From Progne subis subis (lineage: Eukaryota > Chordata > Aves > Passeriformes > Hirundinidae): DNA of 64,000 nucleotides. The position numbers were made by a program, and so were the translations under genes. Position 1 is the first letter of the stretch. Every line of letters begins with the position of its first letter. The stretch spans positions 7,675,192 through 7,739,191 of the forward strand of contig JAKJHU010000023.1 of the NCBI GenBank assembly GCA_022316685.1, in the 5' to 3' direction. The notes beneath the pieces were generated by a model. It searched no databases, had not been told where the DNA came from, and was given only the letters and a program-made list of their open reading frames with translations. Shown here in pieces: positions 1 to 64,000 of the stretch.

Positions 1-318
1 TGGACCCCTTCAGTGTGGGTGTCCTCAGTTGCCTGGACTCACCTCACGGGTGGTGGGGAGAAAGAGGCACTTTGGGCTGCTCTTCATCTCCTGAAGGAGG
101 CTTCCAGCAGCTCAGAGGAGTGGGACTCTGAGAGTGTTTTCCTCTCTGCACTGGCAATGAAGGCAGTGACGACAGGCTCATCTGAGACCAAACACCTCCC
201 TTGTGACTCGGACCTGCTCGCTGCTGCTGACTTTGCTTTGGAACGAGCAGCGTTTCATGAGGCTACGAGGAGTCACTTCCAGATACCTGACAAATTTCTG
301 GTTTGGTGCTTGGAAGCA
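1..318 (+). CDS. Unidentified exon-like open frame (possible partial exon)
   Basis: The frame is open from base 1 to a GTAAGT donor at 319. A possible acceptor (GTCCTCAG) ends at 28, which would give a 290-nt exon at 29-318 ending in phase 0. The translation looks helical, with an Ala/Leu-rich part (DLLAAADFALERAAFHEATR) followed by FLVWCLEA, and a Ser/Glu patch before it. This resembles TPR-type helices, but I do not recognise the protein. It is not a MAP3K15 exon: its phase does not join to the exon at 9284, which needs one borrowed base, and it does not resemble the ASK N-terminus. The region is clearly richer in G+C than the AT-rich DNA after it. It could be the last exon seen of an upstream gene, a pseudogene piece, or chance. 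Confidence 0.35.
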
Positions 319-3300
319 GTAAGTCTTCTTAATTTGGCATGAGAGTATGTTTAACAGTGGCCAGAAAAATAAGATACAGTCTCAAAAAGACTTGAGTTGG
401 TTTTAATTATTTCTCTCAAATAGACAAAGAAACAAACAAAACCCAACCACCTGAAGCAAAGACTGGCAAAGTTAAAAAGTTCTGAAAGCGAAGCTTTGTC
501 ATGGAAAATATTAAGCAATTTCTAAGCCTAGGCATGCACTGCTTACAGTGAATTATATATTTCCTAACTTCTGCAATTCAATATTTCAAGAAGAGTTCTT
601 TGAGGATTAGTTCTCTGTTTCATTCTTTCTCTAAACTGCCAACTGTAAAAAAAAACCAAAAAAAAAACCACCAAAAAAAAAAAAAAAATCACAAATTATG
701 CTATCTTCTGAGAGAGGTTATTTTCAGGTGTTTCCAATCATACAATATTTTTCTTCTTCATACTTGTGCAAAAGCATTAAAAACATTTTGAGCTTGGATG
801 CCCTCTGTATTACATTACCTGCATTACTTTTTTGCCCATGCCAGTTCTTGTGGGTGCTGGTTGTATTCTGATTTGGCAGAGTCTGAAAGACTCTGCCTGA
901 AGATCAGTTAAATAAACAATAAGCATAGGCATGCTTTTGGCACAATTTTTGCTTTTCTAGATCAGTAGAATTACAATGTTATTTTAATACAGTGCCCTGC
1001 CCCATTTGAATCTCAGTTTTGCTGTGAGTTTAATTATATTTAAAAAGTATCTAAACTGTTTGTTAAAGCTTTTGCTGCCAAAGGGTTTTGGAAGAGTCCT
1101 TGCTTCCATTTAACAAAATAGTTCCTAATATGCAATTTCAGGGCAAAGAATTGAAAATCTTCAGATGATGTAGCTAATGGATAAGAAAACCCCAAAACAC
1201 AAAAATAAGTGAGAACTCGGGTTACGGATCAAATCCTCCTAGCACCAGCAGTGTTGCTTACCTGCTGTAATTTGTTCTGTTCCTTTTGACTTAAGTGAGT
1301 TTCTTGGGTGATGTAATTTTTGGAATAGACATTTAGATATTAAGGAATATGTGTTAATTATAAATATGGCATAAATACTTCATTGTGGTTTAGCAAAATG
1401 AGTCATTTTGGATACTCGTTTCTCCTGAGTTGCAATAAATGCCACTGAAGCATGAAAAATATGTTCCAATTCTATTTTTAGTATGTGTTCCATGTACCAG
1501 AGGACAGATGAAAGATGCAGTATCTGTAAAGTAACACCACAGCACTAACATGATTACTGGCTGTAATGTTCAGGTCTGAATGTAACCCTATTGTGGAGTT
1601 GTTTGTATGAAAGGGGGATTTTGTACAGAATGACAAAAACCAAAGATGAGCATTTGCCTCTGTTTTGTCTGTTCTCTTGTTTTGGATGTTTGTCTGATTT
1701 TCACACTATCATCTGAGGGTTGATTTTGCTGGATAGGAATTACCAGTGAATGTTACAATCTCATACATTGCTAAGATAGCCTAAGACTAAAATTTCCAAA
1801 TGTTGCCAAAGCTAGTATTTGAAATCAAAAAGAACAAAAGATTACAGGTGAGAGCTGATCTTAAGACCAAGAAGTTTCTCTCTAGTTATGACTGAACTAC
1901 ATATTTTAAATAAATATTTGTATACTTTACTTATATTAAAATGCTGTCAGGCTCTGTGTACATGGTGCTGTGATGGTTGCATTCATCTCTAGTTTCACTC
2001 CAGCTACATGTGGCTATGTTTTTGATACACTGGATTATTCTGTTTGTTTCTTTGCACTTCACACTTCATCACCTGCAGCATGGCTGTCCAGAAAGTGCTC
2101 ATTCCTGTGCCATTTCAGGCAGGGCATTCTTCCAGGGCTTTCACTGGAAGCTGTAGGACACAATTCTGTTATCTATACATGAAAAATAAGTTCCAGATTT
2201 CTTACCTCCACTTTAAGACTGTAATCTTTCAGACTGTAAGCACTATGTTTCTTGGTAAGTTTTAACCAATCTGTTGTTTAAAACCTGCATTATTTCAGCT
2301 TTTGCCCTGGGAGCTGAGAAGATTGAGTGTTCCAAAATTTACAGGTGCCTAGGAAGGAGGAGCTGCCTTGCTGGGCCACATGAAAGGACTATCTAACATC
2401 TCCCAAATGCTATGATTGGAAACACATTTGGTTGTCAGCTGTTCATCCTCCTCCTCTTCCTCTTTCTTTACATGGATGTGTCTGCTTTCCACACAAGGAC
2501 CAGCTGGCCCACTTTGCTTAACACTGCTGTTCCCAGAATTGTCTCGGGAGGTGGGACATTGCCAGTGTTGATGTGTTGTGTGTTAAGTGGAGCAAAGCAA
2601 TCATTTGAGTTGCTGCAGTTAGTAATGCTTCTGGGTGGTGGAAAGACTCATTTGAAAAAAAAATTTTTTTTTTTTTTTGTGTTTCCTAGTAATAGCAGAG
2701 CTCAAGGTTTGCCTGGTCCTTTCAGGAAAGTTTTTTAACAGCAAACTTTTCTTAGTCAAGAATGCTGCTGCTGCTCAGCTAATACGTAGTTCATCTTCAG
2801 TACCCGCTGCGTTCACATTCGCTGAGCAGAGTGGTTTCACAGGGAAGGATGTGAAACTGGTTTTCAGAGCAGGATTTGACAAACAGAAAGGAGGAAATGC
2901 AAAAGAAAGGTCTGACTTTTCCCCCCTTTGTTTGTGCTTCTAAGAATGTTGGCTTTTATAGTTGTTAAGGCACTAGGTAGTTGCCTTCCATTTTGTTTGG
3001 TGGGAGGAGAAGTGACACATTTTGGGGTGTGGTGACCTTTCTCTTTAGTAGATCACTTTATAACGTAAAACCTGTGGCAGATGTAATGCCACAACTAAGT
3101 AAAAAGCAAATAACAAGCTCAGTCTGAGAACAAAGATTGGAGGTGTTGTTCTGTTTTTATAAAGTAGCATAAGTCTGAAATAACCACTTTACCACAGTCC
3201 TTTTGTTTTCCTTAGCAAACAAACCATGGAAAAGCACCTTTCAGCATTTTTGCCACTTGATGCCCAGGTTTTCAGAATTCCTAAAACACTTAACAAATCC

Positions 3301-6300
3301 ATTGGACCTGTCAAAAGGAAGATATAACTAAGTTCAGATTTTGCTTCATTTCATAGTGAGTGTGTATATGGATAATGTACTAGAATTGTACATATTACTA
3401 TCGTCTCAAGATAACAATAATTTTAAATTAATGAATTAAAAGTTATTTGGCCAGTGTTAGTTTTCTTCTTTCTCCAGTTTGTGGTTGGTGTCATTAATAA
3501 AACTTGATAGTGTCGCTTTTTTCCCAGTGCTTACTATATGTGAATAGAAAGAAACCTTTTTTCCCACACTAATATGAGGATTCATACCTGATTGAATTCT
3601 TATTTTTCCTGTCCTTTGAATCACTTCCTTTTGCCTGTGAACTAAACGCCCTTTCCAAAGGAAGTGCCCTCCATACATCAAAAAGTTTCAGACATCCAGT
3701 GTGCATGCTTGTGTTTCCTTTTCTGATGTAGGCAGTAGTGTGGAATTTGTAGTCAAGGTTCCAGCCACTCCAGGAATCTCTTGCAAAAGTTGATTGCAGC
3801 TTATGAAACAATCTTCTTAAGGGTGCTTTTTAAGCAATTTCTGAACTATTACAGTTAATTTTAATTTTAGTACTCATACAGAAGTGCAGTGCTTAGTTTT
3901 AATCTACAGGAAGTGTAGTCTGAAATAGATGACTTTTTTTAAAATGCTGTTTAATGTGATTATAGCATACGCACATCTATATTGCAGGACGAATTGTTAC
4001 TGATTAGATGTTTATTTTTATTACCAATTCTGGCCCTATAGCAAACCAGTGATGTTAGCAAAGTTCATGCTATGATATCGCAAACCTGAAAAGGTTGAAT
4101 TGAAATACCAGAAATTCCTAAATTTGAAAAAAAGAGCTTTATCTTTGTCTCCTGGGTCTGTCAGCTTCTAAGGCAATATCTGTGTTTAATTTGGTGTTTT
4201 AGATTGTAATTGGAACAATATTTTTTCTGAAAAATATTTACAGGATACCATGATTATAAAGCAGTAAGATTTAAATGAAACTTGATTCATTATGAGCCAT
4301 AATATCATCACAAATGTTGACAGTATTTTTACACTAACATTGGCTTATGTCTAGGATCTAATGGAGGGCACTGACAGTTGGCTGGTATAATAAACTGCTG
4401 AAAAATCACCTCAATAATTCTGTTGGTAGTTGCTACAAATCTGCTTTATTACCTTGAGCTTCCCAGATTCTGGGAGTGTGGGATGTATTAAAGTTAAGAG
4501 TGGTGTGCCTTTTGTTTTAGTTTAAGTGAAAGCTGCAAAAGGTGCCTGGTTTTCAAATACACCACGGTTTACCATAATTGTTTCCCTGTAAAAACTTTGG
4601 TATTGTCTTCTTTAAAGGGCTGTGCAGAAGTCAAAAATAGTATGTAAAAACTTTGGTATTGTCTTCTTTAAAGGGCTGTGCAGAAGTCAAAAATAGTATG
4701 TATCCTGCAGTTAAGGATTTTTAGTTTCTTTTTCTTTAGGAATATTGTTGTTCTTCTGAAGAGTTTGACAGTTTTCTTAGGTGGTTTTCAAGGAATTACA
4801 TGGTTTTTTACTTACTGACTGATGCAAATCAACTGAAGCAATACTAATGTAAAGGTTCATAATTTCCAGGGTGCTAGTGAATAGCAAAAGGCTGAGTTCT
4901 GCATTTTCCTCCAACAAGATTTCTGTTATCGTTATTTCTGTTAAGTTTGGGAGTGTTTGTGAAATCTTTTAGGTACAGAAAGGTTCCAGATGCTGAAAAA
5001 TAATGAATCCAAAACAATGGAGTAAGGTTCTTGCTCTGCACATGGATAAGGCTGGATGGAGGTGAGTCTTAGATTAGAAGCTGAAAGCAGTGCAGACTTT
5101 TTTTTGACCATTTTCTTCTGTTAGGCCTCCTAGATTCTATTTAACTATCAGCATATTTCAGGTTATTTCTTCATTTTCTTCTGTTTATTACCTTTTAACT
5201 TAGAGGTCCCAAAAGCTGATGCCAAAATTGTCATTTTGGTTTTGCTAACAATGCCATAAATTCTAAAAAAGCCATGTGAAGACTTCTGATTTACTTAGAT
5301 GATTAAATTATATGTCTTCAGGTGCATTTCAGGTAGAGAAATAAGTCGTCTGGTCTTAACCTATTTAATAATGTTTTTCATGTTGAATTATTTATTAGTT
5401 TCGTAGTCTCCTATTTTACCACAGTTAATGATCTCTAATTTTCATTTCAGTTGTCACAGTTATTTGTCTCTTCTCTGTCTGCTCTCGTAAGATTCACTAG
5501 TGTTAAAATATGTAAACTGTAGTATATGAAATTAATTATGTGCCATCTGCTGCAACAGTGCAGAGACGTAATCAAGACTGTATAAACAGTAGTGCTGAAT
5601 TACTGTAATGCACTACAAATACACACATACCATAATCATATTACAGTGGAAACAAAAGCCTGTATAAATGAACTGCAATCACAGAATAAATTGAGATCAG
5701 GTTTTGGGTTCATGACAAAAATAAACTATTTTCAACATGAAAACAGTTTCATGGGCAACTACTAGAGACCAAAAAGTGTTGAAAATATATGCTGTGCTTA
5801 AGAAGAAATGAGGGAGAACACAGTTTTATGCTCTTTTGAACACTAGTTTCTACTGCAGAAAAGAAGCCATAAGTTTAAAGGTTCTGTTTCAGAATCACTC
5901 TAAATTGGTCATATACAGCATTAAGCACATCCCCACCCCTCCACTGCATCTGGTGGATGCATTGTACACATTTTCACTTGGAAGCCTTCTGTCTCTCCAG
6001 AGGGGCTGCACCTTCCCCTGCTCTCTTTCCTTCTGAACAGAGGAAACCCTCTCCATTGGTCATTTAGACCTGTGTGAAATATTTCATTATCACATAAAAT
6101 TTCTCATGCGTGATAAGAATTGATAAAAATTGCCATTGGCTTTTGCTTCACCCCTGTCTGTAGTGGAGGTTGAACCTAAATTTGTCAAGGGAAGTCCAGA
6201 AGTACGCTTGGCTGACCAGGATCTTTTGTTATGGAGAATGGGAGTTGAGAATGAACTCTGATGGACTTAGGATTCTATTCAAAAATCAAGAATTGCAAAG

Positions 6301-9283
6301 CACATACTAGTGTTGAAGTTGTTTCTTTTAATGTGTCTCTGGAAGTTTAAGGAAATTCCTATCTCTCTTATCAGCCATTCTAAATGCATGGTTGAAGTGC
6401 AGGGCCCCATGTCTTGTTTTTAAAGAAGTGTAAATGAAGAATTTTAGTGTAAATCATGAGAAAAATATAACTGTAATAGAAGTATTTGTGGTGTCGCACA
6501 CTAGGTTTGTTCATTACATGACTCAAAAACTGCCTTACTCCAAGAAGAGAGATGTACCCCTGAAAACAGCAGTTCTGGGGAGTGTGCTTAGACCCAGCCA
6601 TAAGCTGAGCTCTGCACTCTCAGCACCCCATGCACTGGGTACATCTCAGGGATCTACTGCTTTTATGAATGTTAACTGTTGGTCATATTTTCTCCACCCA
6701 AATTTGCATTCATTTGCTGGCCCTCTGTGCATGTGCTGCATTTCACTAGCACATTAGTAAAGCTGCTTTGTAAGTAGGTCTTTTTCCTCCCTGCTCCAAG
6801 CCTGCTGCTGTTAGTCCTGGAGGGCTTGGAGAGCTCCAAAGGAATGCAGCTTCTCATGTCCGCTCTAGCCTACAGCCAGGAGCACTTTGGATGCTCTGCC
6901 TCTGTCTGCTGTCATTTATTTCTGTGTCATTCCTTGACTCCCGTGCTCAAACTGAATCCACTCAGTTATCTTCCTGGGGCTTTTTTTAAATTTACATGCA
7001 TATTTTTGTGATACATCTTCATCTCTGCTACTCTTCATTTTGTTTTATTTTATCTTTTTCATGCCTGTGCTTGTGAGGTGTGAACAGGCAAGGAAATCCT
7101 GTTCTCATAAATCTTTTTGTCATGTGTGAATTAATATCTAAGGGATGAATAATTACCCTTTTAAATGGAAGTGCTTACTTCTGTTCTTATGTCCATTTCA
7201 TGTGTTGTTGAGCTCCATTGCTATGGAGCAGCGATCAACAGAAGACAAATTTCAGTTGTAGCCTAGATGTGGCAATGAGCTGTGTCTAGCCTTATTTCAA
7301 TGAACTCTGTTACAAATCATTGCTTACATTGTATTGTAAAATGGAATATCTATACACTATAAGAATGTATTATCTGAATTGTCTTACCAGATGATGGTAA
7401 GATGATGATTTTGATTTCGCAGTACTCTGATTCCCCCAAAACACTCTTATGCAAGCACTAAAAACCATCCAAGCTCCTAATTTTTTTTTCCCCTAGCTGG
7501 TATTTGATTCTCAGTCTGCTTGTTAGTTTCTCTTAAATTTGTTCTATAGATAATTTATGTTTTCCAAAAGGATTTTGCAATATTGGGGTAATCTAGATTC
7601 TGTTGAGTTTATGGAGCTGGGATTTACTGCTTCAAGCCCTCTCAGTTTACATGACACTACAATGTACAGTACACTAAGAATTTTATCCATGCTTCAGACA
7701 TGCTTCAAACATTAGAACTGGAAAGGTCATGTGTAGATGGTGCAGGATTTGAGTGTTATATGAATAAGGGGATTTTCTTATATCATTACTTTGTGCTGGG
7801 GTTTTGTTTCTTTGGTGGGGAAGGGAGGTGCATTTGGATTTTTTTATGTGTTTTGTTGGGTTTGGGGGTATTTTGGAGTTTGAGGGTTTTTATGTTTGTT
7901 TGGTTTTGCTGCTGAACAGTAAAGTTTTGGTCTTAGGGCAGATCTTCAGACTCGAAATGTTCCTTATGCTTGAACAGGAGTCTCATAGTAATCCGAGGGA
8001 TTGGCTGACCTCCATGTGGTGTGTCAGAATAGGCTGATGGAATTGTACAGGAACTCATATTCATTGCAGGTTTTTCCAAGAAGCTGCACACTAAGTGTGG
8101 GGTATTGATTCTTGTGATGTGTAACCTTGGTGCAGCCAAGGTTAACTGGCTGCTGCATTTGGGTCTCAGCCATCAGACCTGCTTTTAGATGTCTTGTTTA
8201 CTAGTAGCTCGCCCTTCTGTCTTTCCCTGTATGTACCAGGCACTGTCTGTTACCCCTTCAGAGATATAGAATTTACTGTCTGGCTGCACTGAGTCTCTGG
8301 AATCTGGTTTGAACCTCAGACTCCCCTGTGGTTTCAATGCCAAGGCTCTATTCTTATGAATACTTTGGATTTCCGTTCATCCATCTGTCCCAAAATGGTG
8401 AAAGCAGACAGATGTATAGATACAGAGCTCTAAAAAGCTTTAAAGCAAAATTTTCTTAGGAATATATAGGATCTAAGGATCAAGAAATAAAAACTCAACA
8501 TTAAATGTCCTCCAGTTAGCCCTTCTTCCTGCATTGCTGTTTATGTCTATATGAGAACAAAATGCTAAACTCAGAATCTTTTTTCTGTATCTCAGCTGTA
8601 TGGGATAGTTCTCTTTAGTTCTCTGTATAGCTCATCTTGCATAGATGTAAATGTTTTTATTTGCATTTCTGACTGGAGCACTAAACAAGAGCAGTGGAAG
8701 TCTTGCTCTGGCTACTTGTGATTGAATTCCCTCATTGCTGTAACCCTCATCTTGAACGTCTTGCCTGTAGCTTTTAAGAGTCAATTTTCAGAGTAATTTC
8801 ATTTTGTACTCCTCAGGAATTTCCCATTCTTCAAACCTCAGCCTCTAAAAATAAACTCGGTCTCACAGTTTTCTGTATTTTTCTAATTAACATTATTATT
8901 TTTAGAGGTTCCATCTTGAATATTTGAAGTTTCTGTCCTATGGGTATTCAGGCTGTCAGGCCTCAGGGAGCAAGTGCAAAATTGCTTTTTTTACCTGAGG
9001 CTTTCCTGATGCTGTGATTTCAAAACCTAAAGCAGGATTGGTAAACTCAGCCTCCAAGTTAATGTAATAATGTGATAATTTCATGAGTGGCTCTTATCTT
9101 TTATATGAAGGTTAAGATTTGCTTCTCTCAAGAGAAAATGATCATTATTTGAAAATGTTGACTTTGTCTGTCCAGTGTGTGTGTATAATTTCAGGATTTG
9201 TTTTAAATCCCATGGAAGAATAAAATCCGGTATAAGTTTATTTTTTTAGCATTTTCTCTTCTTTTCCACTTCTCTCATTTCAG
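319..9283. other. Non-coding: upstream of, or first intron of, MAP3K15
   Basis: No convincing gene is seen in about 9 kb of AT-rich DNA. It holds A-runs near 646-688, a T-run near 2659-2678, a perfect 56-bp tandem duplication (4587-4702), a G/T-rich patch (about 7798-7912) and a 9-bp-arm inverted repeat (8122-8144). It ends in the pyrimidine tract and CAG acceptor of the first MAP3K15 exon. If MAP3K15 exon 1 lies upstream of the window, this is part of intron 1. Confidence 0.7.
4587..4702. repeat. Perfect 56-bp tandem duplication
   Basis: Two identical 56-bp units, 4587-4642 and 4643-4698, are followed by four bases of a third. The unit begins TGTAAAAACTTTGG and ends AAAAATAGTA. There are no mismatches between copies, so the duplication is recent, polymorphic or an assembly artefact. 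Confidence 0.95.
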
Positions 9284-63837
<54,554 letters not shown>

Positions 63838-64000
63838 GTATGAGGAGATACTGCAGAATTAAGATACTGCAGCTACACAAGATATGGGATCATGTGTTTG
63901 TTGTAAGGATGCAAAGCCATATAGCTTAAGCTTCGGTTACCTGAAAACAATCACTTTTGCCTTAGTTTTGAGGCGTATTAACCTTTATTTTCTGTTTAAG
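63838..64000 (+). other. MAP3K15: MAP3K15 intron start, to window end
   Basis: The window ends in intron sequence with no further exon visible. Confidence 0.85.

Noticed and set aside
1..318. Alternative 5' exon of MAP3K15
   Set aside because: It ends in phase 0, while the exon at 9284 needs one base from the preceding exon, so the two do not join in frame.

Overview
The window is vertebrate nuclear DNA, most likely from a bird and probably a songbird. The evidence is long AT-rich introns with GT/AG exons, several truncated CR1 LINE 3' ends (about 13140-13400, 30597-30720 and 61181-61335), and antisense LTR-like repeats of a kind I associate with passerine genomes (about 17060-18450 and 50657-51294). 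No bacterial features, CRISPR arrays, rRNA or tRNA genes were seen.

Almost all of the window is one gene on the + strand: MAP3K15 (ASK3, apoptosis signal-regulating kinase 3). I traced 25 consecutive coding exons between 9284 and 63837. Their phases are mutually consistent, and they join to 3381 nt encoding about 1127 residues. The first exon found starts inside a split GAT codon, so the N-terminal exon with the start codon lies upstream of the window or is absent from it. The last exon ends in an open phase, so the C-terminal SAM-like region and stop codon lie downstream.

Layout: 1-9283 holds one unidentified exon-like open frame (29-318) and then non-coding sequence with a perfect 56-bp tandem duplication. 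Positions 9284-43049 encode the N-terminal regulatory half: the end of the thioredoxin-binding-like region, the TPR-like central regulatory region, and a PH-like region before the kinase. Positions 46670-55805 encode the protein kinase domain, with glycine loop, catalytic Lys, HRD, DFG and APE all intact. Positions 58268-63837 encode the regulatory C-terminal tail, including a possible 14-3-3 type motif, a conserved helical segment and the start of a coiled coil.

No complete second gene is supported. The strongest unexplained items are a 188-codon open frame on the minus strand (56671-57237) inside a kinase-to-tail intron, the exon-like frame at 29-318, a perfect 22-bp-stem hairpin at 31322-31373, nested inverted repeats at 54939-55037, and a 39-bp minisatellite (9.4 copies) inside an LTR-like element at 17711-18077. 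I did not find convincing evidence of an undescribed biological system; the window mainly shows a well-conserved stress kinase gene with repeat insertions in its introns.
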